Shown here piece by piece: positions 32,262 to 44,021 of a DNA stretch of 64,000 nt. The notes beneath the pieces were generated by a model, which was not told the DNA's origin, searched no databases, and saw only the letters and a program-made list of their open reading frames with translations. Position 1 is the stretch's first letter. Each line of letters starts with the position of its first letter. The position numbers were made by a program, and so were the translations under genes. The stretch is taken from the NCBI GenBank assembly GCA_030789695.1, contig CM061142.1, positions 804,124,817 through 804,188,816 on the forward strand. Direction: 5' to 3'. The stretch comes from Scilla litardierei (lineage: Eukaryota > Streptophyta > Magnoliopsida > Asparagales > Asparagaceae).

Positions 32262-34429
32262 TGTTGGACGCAACGATCTAGGAACTCTAGTTTGATGATG
32301 ATAAACGTGTGCGAACTATTTAACGTGTGTGCTAAGTGTGTTTCAGGAAGGGCAAAGCCGTTATTCTAAGAGTTGGAGAAATTTCTATCCACACAGCTAA
32401 TATCAAATCAATTTGGGATTTGATTAAATCAATTATCAAAGATTTGCTTCTACCCATTTCCTATTCAAACCCATTTAGACCAAGTCAATCTCTAGTACGA
32501 ATTTAGATCCAATTACCAATTCAAACTTGTTGCAAACATATTATCATACATTCAAATCTCAAAATCCTTTAATCATTGGATTCTCCTTGATCATCATTGA
32601 TCCCCTCCTAATCCTATAAAACCCCTCAAGTTATGAGATGTCTTTTTTGAGAGAGAGGCTACAAAAATTGTGCGGCAACATGTAATTGAAGGTGTGTGCA
32701 TGCAATTTTCTTCTCCAAAGGGAATTCACACAACATCTCAAAACCCTAATCTCCATATCCTTGCAGCAAACCCAAAGCCTCATTGAGAATTTCATACAGC
32801 CAAAGATCTCTCCGTTCTTGTTCTTCCAAGGGTAAGAAAGATCACTGCTCGAACTTCCTAGCCTCAACCTCTTCAACATCCTACAGCTTGTGCCCACAAA
32901 GCCTCACGTCACCGAGAGCTGTCGAAGACCCCCCGCTGTTCAAAACCACGCTACGAAGTCGAGGCGACACACGTTACTGTAGAGAACCCCAACCTTGTCT
33001 TCGTTTGATGTGTCCATTGAAGCCCGCCGCAGGCCCTAGTGACGAGAGGAGACATCGACAACAACACAAAGCGATCACCCGAAGGGGAAGTTGCCAAAGG
33101 CCAGTCTCTCGCCGTGCTCGAAGTTTCCAATGCCACTGCAGTCAGAGTTCGCCGAAGAGGACGCCGCTGCCATCATCTGCTCGCTGTCGAAGGAGCACCG
33201 TTATTGCTGAAGAAAATCACAACGTTGCTTGGAGAACTCGGGGTGGCCGCTGCCGTCACCGTCGAGCACATGAAGAAGTTCACGCCATCAGAGAACACGT
33301 CGAAGATGACGAAGTCGACGTTCCCCTCGCTGTATGCCCTAAGTCGAAGAACTCCACCGTCGCCGACAAGAGAGGAGCACCGTTGTGAAGTCACCATCGA
33401 CTGAAGCTCTCTCCGGAGTTCTTGTCTCCATTCAAAGACCCCAGCTCGTCACCACCGTGAACTGCTACGTCGCCGTTCAAAAGTACTGCAGGTCGATTCT
33501 CGCTGTCGAAGTAGATAGATCAAAGAAGACTAGAATGACGCCGCCACTATCAAGAAGTCGAGCTCACGCTGTCGAAGGAGGACAGTCGGAGTTTCAGAGA
33601 AGCCACCATCACCGAAGCAATCTACCGCCGGATTTTTGCCGCAGACGAACGAAGACCGTCGCCGTTCGAAGAGCTGCTGAATGCCCTGGGTTGCAAACGA
33701 ATTAATATTCGGGGCTGTGTGGCAACCACATCAAATCGAAAAGCAAAACGAATCAACGGAGGAGATTGACCGCATGCAATCGAAACGAACGCAAAAATGG
33801 TGCTGACGTGGCCTTGGTTTTTAAGGGAATTGCTGAGCGCACAGCCCGCTTATAATTCAGTTAGAACTGCAATTGCTATACGTACAGACCAGTGTACAAC
33901 TTGACATCCAGGAGTCGGATCGAGACACCGTTTGCGTCAGATTGGGGCTGACGACGTGCTGATTGACAGAGACGCCTATACGGACATGAACTGATCATTT
34001 CTAAACCCTTTACTCTTTATATTCGTGTCTTAGTGTAACGTTCTCTGTAGGGAAAACTTTTACCATATTTTGTGACTATTTTGGACTTGTCTGGTTGGGT
34101 TAGACAAGAGGGTCTTGACATGTTGTTGCAGTCAAGATACACATTTACTAGGTTGATAGAGTTCTGCACTTTGTTGAGTATGATACAGTCTAGGTGGGGA
34201 GTTGAAGCTAGGACCCCATTGCAGGTGTACAAAAGGAACATATTAATGCTAGTATTTGCTTGGGGCTGGACGTAGGTCATTGTTGCGACTGAACTAGGGT
34301 AAATCTGTGCGTACTCTGTGATTGTCTCTTATTTACTCTGCTTGTGCTTAACAGCGTGTGATTTCTCGTGGGTTGCGCGAGAATTTTTTATTAGCCTATT
34401 CACCCCCAGGCTAGGATCCAGATCCAACA
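32262..34429 (+). repeat. Cop-2 5' LTR
   Basis: TGTTGGACGCAACG... to ...GATCCAGATCCAACA, 2168 bp. Compared with the 3' LTR it lacks about 68 bp near 32400. The downstream half (about 32880-33700) has many scattered GTCGAAG strings and short open frames that also occur in the 3' LTR with changes; I do not call these genes. Confidence 0.87.
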
Positions 34430-34431
34430 AG

Positions 34432-34443
34432 TGGTATCAGAGC
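34432..34443 (+). other. Cop-2 PBS, tRNA-iMet
   Basis: TGGTATCAGAGC, two bases after the 5' LTR end. Confidence 0.9.
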
Positions 34444-34472
34444 ATGTTTTAGGATCTAGCCTATGATTGACC

Positions 34473-36212
34473 ATGGATCACATTGACAGTGCTTTTGCTG
34501 AGGGTCAGTCTATTTCACGTCCACCTAGATTTAATGAAGTAGATTATGCTTATTGAAAAAATCGTATGAGAAGCTACTTGATTTCTATTGATTATAAAGC
34601 TTGGCAAATTGTTAAAAAGGATATAAACCACATGTCATTAAAATTGAAAATGTAGAGATGCTTAAACATGATGATAAATGGGATGATAATGATTGGAGGC
34701 TTTATTCTCTTAATGCTAAAGCTATGAATGCTCTCATTGTTCATTAAAATAAATCTGAATTCAATCATATCTCACATTGTCTAACTACACAGGAAATATG
34801 GCTTACATTGGAGGTGACGCACGAGGGAACGTCACAGGTGAAGGAGTCTAGACCTGCACTTCTGAGCACGAAGTACGAGGGATTTCGCATGCTACCATTA
34901 GAGACCATATCAGAGATGTTTGCGAGGTTCACTAACATCGCCTACAAGTCTAGCTCGCTCGGTAAGCCATATTCTAGTCTTGAACAGGTGAGGAAACTAT
35001 TACGAGCGCTACCAAGCTCTTTCAGGTCTAAAGTCACTGCCATCCAAGAAGCGAAGGATCTATCACAGATGAGGGTGGAGGATTTGATAGGTAATCTAAT
35101 GTCCCATGAGCTTGAATTGCAAAATATTGAAGAAAGAGAGAAACCTGAGGAGAAGGAAAAAAGCTTCAAAGCCACTTGCTCTGAAAGCTAGCGAAGAAGA
35201 AGATGAGGAGGAGGAGATGGCGCTAATGGTTAGAAATTTCAAAAAGTTCGTCAGAACTCCTCAAGGAATATCAGAAATGCATAGAAGGTTCATTTGCTCT
35301 AACACTTTTAATTACGATAAAAATTCTTCTAAACAAGATTCTGCTAATAGAGTTGAATGCTTCAAATGCAGGCAAAAGGGGCACTTCGCAAAGCAATGCA
35401 GACAAGAGACTGCTCAGGTTGCCAAAGATAAAGGAAAAGCCAAGATGCTAACTTGGGACATGGACAACGAAGCTGAGGATGAGGATGAAGAGGTGGTAGC
35501 CCACTCCGCTGTCCTCTGCTTAATGGCAAAGAGCGATGAGGTAAATTCCTTCACTAAAGCTGAATTGTTTGATATTTGTAAAGGAATGCAAAATGAAATT
35601 AATGAGTTAGAACTCACATTGAATGACTATAGGGATGCTAGCTTTAAATTACAAAAAGAAAATCGCGACATTTCTGAAGAAGTTGACATCCTTAAAGAAA
35701 AACTTAAAGAACGTGATTCTACCATTGCCATTATGAAAAAGGAAAAATCATGCTTTAATGAAGAAGTTGTTTGTCTTTCTTGCCCTTCCTTATTGAATAA
35801 TATTAGCATGCTTAAGCATGATTTGATTAAGCTCGAAACTGAAAAAGACTATATTATTAAAGAGCTTAATGATAAGTTATGCATGCTAGATAATGATTTG
35901 AAAAAGAAAATAATTGAACTTGAAAAGAAGGAGGAGGAAAACAAGAAAGTATTTATAAGTAAATGTACGTTGCTTATGGAAGAAAATAAACAATTAAAAC
36001 CCAAAGTTTCTAATCTAGAATTGTCTTTAAGAAAATTTTCAATTGGTAAACATTCGTTGGATACCATAATTGAAAATCAATTATATGGAAATAATAGAAG
36101 AGGACTTGGTTTTGGATTAAAAATGTTGAAAAGTCAAAATTCAAGAAATTCCACAATGTACCCTCTATTGTTAAAAACATACATGCAAAGTGCTTTACTT
36201 GTGATAGTGTAG
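34473..36212 (+). pseudogene. Cop-2 gag, broken
   Basis: Starts at ATG 34473 (MDHIDSAFAEGQSISRPPRF). A TGA at 34554-34556 replaces the tryptophan expected in the YAYWKNRM-type motif. More stops lie at 34640-34800. The capsid-like part is open at 34808-35191 (YEGFRMLPLETISEMFARF). After a frameshift near 35150-35190, 35193-36212 holds the zinc knuckle CFKCRQKGHFAKQC and a long coiled coil ending near TIIENQLYGNN. The order fits plant copia gag of the SIRE-like type. Confidence 0.8.
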
Positions 36213-37619
36213 GCCACATCATACTATTGTAAATTTAGGAACACAAATATCAAGTTTAAACAAGTGTATGTTCCTAAAACAATAATGGCTAACACTAGTG
36301 GAACTTGTTGGGTTTCAAGGTCACACTTAACACCTTTCATGTAGGTGTGGTGGAAATTTGGCTAGGAGCAATGAATTGAAAGTTTCATTCTTTTAGCTCC
36401 TTAGTCAAATAGCGACGCGAAGGTATATTTATCTTCCCTCTTTGCATTCACTGCATATCTTGCATATTTTTTTGTGTGCTTCACTTATTTTCGTTTGTGT
36501 GCTTGTTTGTATGCTTTTTAGGCTTGTTTTAGTTCTTTATAAAATAAAAACAAAAAAATTTGAAAAACCAAAAATCAAAAAAATTTGTGCTTATTGAATA
36601 CCTCCTTATGAATCTTTATAAGTAGTATTATTGAATGTTCATTCATATCCATTGTAGAAATCAATTCATTATTGTTGTAGCCACATGGACATGTTGATAT
36701 CTATTTTAGTAGTCATGACATGACTCATGAATTATTAATATGATTTCTACACCTACATGTGCACTTCCACGAATATTAGACCTTTAGTATTTTTGGAGAT
36801 TCTTTTGAAGAATATTGGAAAGTGAATGTATGTTGATTAAAATCTGAGTTTTTCTAAGGGATATGATGTGTATAGCCATGAATAAAAATTAAGCACAAAA
36901 GAATTAAATAATAATAATATTTTTGCTCCGTATGAAAAATGGATACACTTCATGGCTAATACACAACCCACGAGCATCCAACTTATGCTACATGAGTAAT
37001 CATTAATGTTGGTGTATATTACTTGTCAAGCAATGCCACCCCACATTTAAAATTCCTTTAGGCTATGTTTTGGGGTTTGGTAACTTGAACTCATCTTTGA
37101 TGAGGTGGGAAAATTCAATCCTAGCTATTTTCATGAAAAATGGGAAATGTGGATTGTTTTGGTTGATTGTTCTAAAATTGAATCTCCCTTAGTACTTTAT
37201 TGTCTATATCATTACACTTACACAAAGGTGGAGACGTCACTTTATGAATTTCTATGAGCTTGAATTGTTTGCTATTTAGAAGACACATGCACTTGCAAGT
37301 TACAATTTATAATGGTTTATTTTTGCATGAGATATGATCATGAATTCATTTAGCCCACTTTTGATGCTAACAAAGGGGGAGAAAGGAAAAGATTTGTTGA
37401 AGGGGGAGTATTGTCACATAATAGTCATGGTAATGGTCATGGTATTACTTGTTGAAGGGGAAGCTTGGAAATAGGGGGAGCATGCCTTTTTTCCATTGGT
37501 ATATTGTGCATTGCTCATTATATTGCTCATATGCATGACATCCTTCAACACACTTCACGCACACTTCACATTCTATTTGCTCAAATCTTTCATTGGGTTG
37601 TCATCATCAAGGGGGAGAT
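36213..37619 (+). other. Cop-2 3' non-coding region and polypurine tract
   Basis: AT-rich, no supportable ORF and no pol motif. A short RFRNTNIKFKQVYVPK-like remnant follows gag near 36230-36280, then stops. Several gggggag strings occur (37375, 37400, 37476); the last, caagggggagat at 37608-37619, abuts the 3' LTR and is the likely plus-strand primer. Confidence 0.7.
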
Positions 37620-39856
37620 TGTTGGACGTAACGATCTAGGAACTCTAGTTTGATGATGACAAACGTGTGCGAACTATTTAACGTGTGTGCTAAGTGTGTT
37701 TCAGGAATGGCAAAGCCGTTATTCTAAGCATTGGAGAAATTGCTATCCACATAGCTAATGGAATTGGTCAAAGTGTCATTCACATAGCAAAGATGACTTG
37801 TTCAAGATGAAGAGATGGGATGAGATCTCATATCAAATCAATTTGGGATTTGATTAAATCAATTATCAAATATTTGCTTCTACCCATTTCCTATTCAAAC
37901 CCATTTAGACTAAGTCAATCTCTAATATGATTTTACATCCAATTACCAATTCAAACTTGTTGCAAACCTATTATCATACATTCAAATCTCAAAATCCTTT
38001 AATCATGGGATTCTCCTTGATCATCATTGATCCCCTCTTAATCCTATAAAACCCCTCAAGTTATGAGATGTCTTTTTTGAGAGAGAGGCTACAAAAATTG
38101 AACATCTAATTGAAGGTGTGTGCATGCAATTTTCTTCTCCAAAGGGAATTCACGCAACATCTCAAAACCCTAATCTCCATATCCTTGCAGCAAACCCAAA
38201 GCCTCATTGAGAATTTCATACAGCCAAAGATCTCTCCATTCTTGTTCTTCCAAGGGCAAGAAACATCATTGCTCGAACTTCCTAGCCTCAACCTCTTCAG
38301 CATCCTACAGCTTGCGCCCACAAAGCCTCACGCCGCCGATAGCAGTCGAAGACCCCCGCTGTTCAAAACCACGCTGCGAAGTCGAGGCGACGCACTTCAC
38401 TGTGGAGAACCCTAACCTTGTCGTCGTGTGCTGTGTCCATTGAAGCCTGCTGCAGGCCCTAGCGACGAGAGGAGACATCGACAACAACACAAAGCGATCA
38501 CCGAAGGGGAAGTTGCCAAAGGCCAGTCTCTCGCCGTCCTCGAAGTTACCGACGCCACTGCAGTCGGAGTTCGCTGAAGAGGACACCGCTGCCATCGTCT
38601 GCTCGCTGTCGAAGGAGCACCGTTGTTGCCGAAGAAAATCACACCGTCGCTTGGAGAACTCGAGGTGGCCGCTACCGTCGCCATCGAGCACATGAAGAAG
38701 TTCACGCCATTGGAGAACACGTCGAAGATGACGAAGTCGACATTCCCCTTGCTGCATGCCCTAAGTCGAAGAACTCCACCGTCGTCGACAAGATAGGAGC
38801 GCCGCTGTGAAGTCACCATCGACTGAAGCTCTCTTTGGAGTTCTCGTCTCCGTTTAAAGACCCCAGCTCGCCACCACCATGAACTGCTACACCGCCATTC
38901 AAAAGTATCGTCGCTGCAAGTCGATTCTTGCCGTCGAAGTAGAGAGATCGGAGAAGACTAGAATGACGACGTCGCTGTCAAGAAGTCGAGCTCACGCTGT
39001 CGAAGGAGGACAGTCAGAGTTTCAGAGAAGCCGCCATCACCGAAGCAATCTGCCGCTGGAGTTTTACCGTCGAAGAATGAAGACCGTCGCCGTTCGAAGA
39101 GCTGCTAAATGCCCTAGGTTGCAAACGAATTAATATTCGGGGCTGACGTGGCAACCACATCAAATCGAAAAGCAAAACGAATCAACGGAGGAGATTGACC
39201 GCATGCAATCGAAACGAACGCAAAAATGGTGCTGACATGGCCTTGGTTTTTAAGGGAATTGCTGAGCCTGCTTATAATTCAGTTTGAACTGCAATTGCTA
39301 TACGTACAGACAAGTATACAACTTGACATCCAGAAGTCAGATCGAGACACCGTTTGCATCAGGTTGGAGCTGACGACGTGTTGATTGACAGAGATGCCTA
39401 CACAGACACGAACTGAGCATTTCTAAACCCTTTACTCTTTATATCCGTGTCTTAGTGTAACGTTCTCTGTAGGGGAAACTTTTACCATATTTTGTGACTA
39501 TTTTGTACTTGTCTGGTTGGGCTAGACAAGAGGGTCTTGACATGTTGTTGCAGTCAAGATACGCATTTACTAGGTTGATAGAGTTCTGCACTTTGTTGAG
39601 TACGATACAGTCTAGGTAGGGAGTTGAAGCTAGGACCCCATTGGAGGCGTACAAAAGGAACATATTAATGCTAGTATTTGCTTGGGGCTGGACGTAGGTC
39701 GTTGTTGCAACCGAACCAGGTTAAATCTGTGTGTACTCTGTGATTGTCTCTTATTTACTCTGCTTGTGCTTAACAGCATGTGATTTCTCGTGGGTTGCGC
39801 GAGAATTTTTTATTAACCTATTCACCACCCCTCTAGGCTAGGATCCAGATCCAAAA
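37620..39856 (+). repeat. Cop-2 3' LTR
   Basis: TGTTGGACGTAACG... to ...GATCCAGATCCAAAA, 2237 bp. The final CA has become AA. It is followed directly by the CGTGT TSD and the donor end of intron 1 of gene B. Confidence 0.88.
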
Positions 39857-40940
39857 CGTGTTACCTTCGGGCCAAATATGCCGAATTATCATCTTCTTAT
39901 CGGCGAGCATGCCATATTCCCGGCCCTCCTCAGGGATCGCCATCAGAATTCTGGCCCACTCCTCCTCCTCCTCACTCAGACTGACCTCCCTCTTCGCCTC
40001 GGGGTTCAGAGTGCCCCAGTTCGATCTCAGCGCCAAGTCAGAAGGCATCGAGACGAACACAAATTGTTTCCTCACCCTTTGATTTTGCCAGGCAAGCCTC
40101 AAATGAGGGGATGACTCTTCTTTGCGGACAAATAATAGTATGACCTCAGCTTCTTTAGCGCGAAGAAATGACGGAAGAGGGACAGGGACGGGCAGACGTT
40201 GTTGCTCACACAGAGAACCAAAAAGCCGACGATCGCGCTTATGGAGTTCGGCATTAGCTGGAACAGCGGCAGCTCCAAGAAGTTTAGAATCTCGAGCACC
40301 AAAGGATGAAGGCAGAAGCGTAGCCCCTGCTGAAAGCAAGCCAGGTACACCCCGACCTCGTAGTCCCTCGAGAAGAACACCCTCTCAGTCGCGGTGGGCA
40401 GACAAGCTGAGTAGAGCGGCCTAATGTACCACGCACGGATGTCAGATATGACGGATGTCTTCGTCACCGACACCGCGCTCATGATCTCATTGGGGACATC
40501 TCCCGCCTCGACAATTGTAACAACGTCTGGAGTGGCACGCTTCGACGTCATCGCTATGGGCCCCTTCCCCTTTCACGGATCCCTTTGAACTCCCGGGGCG
40601 GGCTCACTGATTGCTCAACACCCGCAGTCCGACTTCGGCTCTCTGATGACCTCTCATTTGTGCTCGGCATCGAATCTGCGTCAGAGCTTTCCACCTCTGC
40701 CCGACTCCGAACCCACTTCCCCACCTCCCCTGATACCAATGAACCGGAAGAAGACGTCAACGAAGACATATCGACAAAGAAAAGATTCAATACCTGTACG
40801 ACTGAGGTTGCTAGGGTGACAGTGCTGCAACGGCGGCTCGATCTCTGACGGCGACTGCGATGGTAACGGCGCAATATCCGGCGATCGCAAATACTTATAG
40901 AATTTCGAAAGTGAGAAACTCTCACTCGTCTCCACCCAGG

Positions 40941-40950
40941 CCTATTTATA
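40941..40950 (-). promoter_or_regulatory. TATA box of antisense gene B
   Basis: TATAAATAGG on the minus strand, about 390 bp upstream of the ATG at 40551. Position and sequence fit a plant core promoter driving the antisense gene independently of the LTR. Confidence 0.5.
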
Positions 40951-41386
40951 ACACACTCAGAACGATCGCAACCGCAGAGGTCCAGCCACACGTCGAAAAT
41001 CTGCGCCTTCTGACACTTCGACTGATGGCCGCAGTCACGTCCGCCATGTGTCAACTTAGGAGCGGTCGAGGCACTTCGATTACCCCCACCTCCGATTCGA
41101 AATGATTGCATCGAATTGTGAAGCGGGCTTTTCAAAAAATACTCCCGCCTCTTTCCTCACTCAGGCTAAGGACCGGCCTCACTGCAATTAATGCGGCCCG
41201 AGAAACAAGGCGACCAACGGACGGGGCCGAACCGCCACACCAACCATAGGTGACCAAGTAAGGAAAACAAAAATACTTCATGTATTTAACATTTCTACAA
41301 CACAGAGCCCGTCTAGAATACCATTCGACATCAGGCTCAGCCAATAGCCGACCGTACAAAATTCCTCTATTCTAAGAGCGCCTCGA

Positions 41387-43470
41387 CTATGTAGCCTCAC
41401 CCTCGGCCTCCGTCCCCTGAGCCGGCATCTCCTCCAGGTCATCCGTCGCACCTCCAACCACGGTCAGATCGTCCGCTTCCTCTCCTTCCCCTTCCAAGGG
41501 CACGTCGAGCTTGGGGAAATCAGCCTCGAGCCAGGGATACAAGCACACCAACCGGGCCTTCATCTTCCCCATCCCCTCCTCGACGCTTGCTTTCCTTGTC
41601 TCTTGAAGCAACGGGATGAGTACCTCGTCCTGATAGCGATGGACAGCAGCGTCCGTCATGCCCCGGTCGACCTTCCCCTTCTCCTCCACCTGCTTCTTCA
41701 GGACAACCTTCTCCTTCTTCTCCGATTCGATCGCCTCCCTCAGCTCGGCTATCCTCTCGTGCTGGAGATCGATTACCCTCTTCGTACCGGACATTTCCTC
41801 GGCATGCCTCTTCAGGAGGTCTGCCTGTCTGCCCTCTTCCTCTTGAAGCTGACGCTCGAGCGTAGCCTGCTTCGCCCCGAAGTACTCGGCCCGCGCCATC
41901 TGAACATCACGGGCCGTCGTGACCTGCTCCAGCTCCGCCTCCTTTTCTCGCAGCTTTTCCCTTGCCTCATTAAGCTCGGTCCTCGCCTTCTCGAGAGAGA
42001 CCTTGGTTAAGTCCACAGGCGTGTAGCGTTGCAGGGCCACCATAGCTTCCACCGCCTACAAAAGGATCCAACAGTCAGACACGTGAGCAAGAAGACCTCG
42101 AGGGCGAAGTAAGGAGTTCGACCTGCCTGCATAGTATGCCATACCACGGAGTCACATAACCGCTCCACGCCAATATTAGTCAGGGACTCACGATCCCGCG
42201 GCAGCATGCAGTACTCTGCCAGACGGGCCGCCACTCCGATATCCTCGAACACCGACTCCTCCATGCCTATCTGGTAGGTCGGCTGGTGGACTTCCTCACT
42301 CGGAAGGGCCTCGACTTCAGCCCTTGTCGACCTGAAGTGGGCAAGCGCTCTCTCGCAACTCGGGTGTGCCTTCCTTCCCATCTCCCACAGGGGAATTCCG
42401 TAGGGCCACTTCTCGACCGGGGGGGCTACGGGGCTTATCCGAGGTCGGGATCTGCGTAGAGGCCGTGCTGACCCCTCCTTGGTCGGACGGACCCTCCGGT
42501 ACTGCCTCGCTAGTTCGTTGGGGGAGGAGCATCCGATTCGGACGTCCATCGCCTCATGTTCGCCTATTCTGCATCCGAGACCTCGGTGCTTTGTTTTCGG
42601 GCTACCGCCTTTGCTGGCCCCTCCTCGTCCATCGCCCGCTTCCCTTTATCCCGAGGGTCGGTCTTTTTCGCAACCGACACACTGGCCGCCCTCAGCACCT
42701 CCTCCCGTGAGAGCATCGTATCGTCGCCTGCAAAGGAAAGAGAGATCAGGGTAAGCCTACGTGAGGGCTCGCCAGATTCAAAGTACCTTTGGGCCAAAAA
42801 TCCCGGGCGAGCCGAGTGTCCTGTATCAAGCTCGCCAGTTGGCGGTCCGCCTCGGGTAGCTCTGCCAAAATTTGGGCATTCGCCAAATTTTCACCCGTCA
42901 ATGTCACCTTCTTGTTCATTAGATGGTTTAAAACCCCCCAGTTCGACATCAATGCCACGTCGGCCGGCATCTTGACAAAGACGAAACTCTCCATCTACCC
43001 CACTGCATCAGCCGACAACCCGACAATGAGATCTCGTCCCTTCCTTGCACATACATAATAGTACATCCACCTCTTCATCACCTTAAAGAAATGCTGGAAC
43101 AGTGCCAGGGATGGGCTCAGGGGGCTGGCGAGGTATAGGACGATAAATCCAACCAACAAACCAAAGGAGCAGGGCGTCAGCACGAAGATCGACCGCTCCA
43201 AGAAGTTCAAAAGGTGTAGAAGGTAAGGGTTGATCGGGAAGCGGAGCCCTAACTCGAAAGACCGAACGTAGACCCCAACTTCGTTATCACCCGGCCGACA
43301 TATCCCCTCCTTGGGTCCGGGGAGCCGCACTTCACAAGGCAGATGGGCGAACCGCACGCGAATCTTCCGAATGTTAACACTGTTCGACCTGCACCGGATG
43401 GCCGCAATCGACCTCGGTGTGTCTGTTCGGGACCCCCTCTGCCTCTATGGCTATTGCATCCACTGCTACC
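41387..43470 (-). pseudogene. Antisense gene C of Tat-2, three exons, broken
   Basis: Exon 1 (about 43470-42787) has LLHLLNFLERSIFVLTPCSF, SLALFQHFFKVMKRWMYYYV, then a TAG at 42997-42995 where genes A and B keep the frame, then FVFVKMPADVALMSNWGVLN and FWPKG. Intron 1 is 42786-42728. Exon 2 carries SREEVLRAASVSVAKKTDPR, a stop and frameshift near 42550, and MEESVFEDIGVAARLAEYCM. Intron 2 is about 42126-42056 with a GC donor. Exon 3 (42055-41387) is open: a coiled coil (KARTELNEAREKLREKEAEL) and an acidic tail ending EAEGEAT. A frameshift near 43370 leaves the start unclear. Confidence 0.7.
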
Positions 43471-43709
43471 TCTCCTCTTCCACTGACTCTTCCTTCACTA
43501 CCCGACTACAGTGCCCAGCTCAAAATGAGAAGCCATCGATTGGAAGATCAAAAGATTACCTAGCAGAGCAGTCGAGCTAAGGAGACGATCGGAAGCGGAT
43601 CTCCGGCAAGGGCAACGGCAGCAACGTCGACGAGCGATGAACGGAAACTGGAAAGCATGAAGGTAAGTTGAAATCTGGAGAAACTCTCGATCGATCCTCT
43701 CCTTCCGTA

Positions 43710-43715
43710 CTTATA
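43710..43715 (-). promoter_or_regulatory. TATA-like box of antisense gene C
   Basis: TATAAG on the minus strand, upstream of gene C at a distance similar to that in gene B. Weak call on sequence alone. Confidence 0.35.
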
Positions 43716-44021
43716 GCGAGTTGCAGGCCATCCAGACCGCTGATGCGCCGTCACGCGGCACCCATCTGAGCCTCACTGACGACTCGACTGGCGTGACAGT
43801 CATTTCTACCACGTATCATATGCTCAGTAGCAGAGACTCTTCGATTTCCTCCCGTCCTTTCAAATCGTAATAATGGCTAGCGGGGAGGGTACTCCGAGAC
43901 CACCACTGCCGCTTCCAAGTGCGATGCGAAACCCAAGCCGCCTTTTTCAAGAAAGGGAAGAGAGGGTGCACCATCCGAGCTGAGCCGAGCTTCCGCCTCG
44001 AACCCGAATGACAAGGGCAAT

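Larger units (their letters stand above)
32262..39856 (+). mobile_element. Cop-2: complete gag-only copia element in an intron of gene B
   Basis: Flanked by CGTGT (32257-32261 and 39857-39861). 5' LTR 32262-34429, PBS 34432, broken gag, non-coding 3' region, a gggggagat polypurine tract, and 3' LTR 37620-39856. No protease, integrase or RT, so it is non-autonomous. TATAAAA boxes occur in both LTRs (about 32611 and 38045). No 21-bp dyad array before them, unlike several other LTRs here. Confidence 0.9.
31905..40551 (-). pseudogene. Antisense gene B of Tat-2, split by Cop-2 and cut by Cop-1
   Basis: Exon 1 runs from ATG 40551 (MTSKRATPDVVTIVEAGDVP) to 39865, with LVLEILNFLELPLFQLMPN, FRHFFALKKLRSYYYLSAKK, a frameshift near 40110-40150, then FVFVSMPSDLALRSNWGTLN and HIWPEG. 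Intron 1 has its GT at 39864 and its AG at 32203, with all of Cop-2 inside it. Exon 2 (32202-31905) reads LEELKRRAAEQAQQTKKADR, matching gene A, with an early TAG, and stops at the Cop-1 LTR. It belongs to the same transposase_28-like family as A and C; function unknown. Confidence 0.7.

Noticed and set aside
31855..32281. Possible plus-strand gene of about 120 aa
   Set aside because: It spans the Cop-1 LTR end and lies antisense to exon 2 of gene B, which explains its open frame.
32783..33705. Plus-strand frames of 100-200 aa
   Set aside because: They lie inside the Cop-2 5' LTR and recur in the 3' LTR with disrupting changes; no conserved domain is visible.
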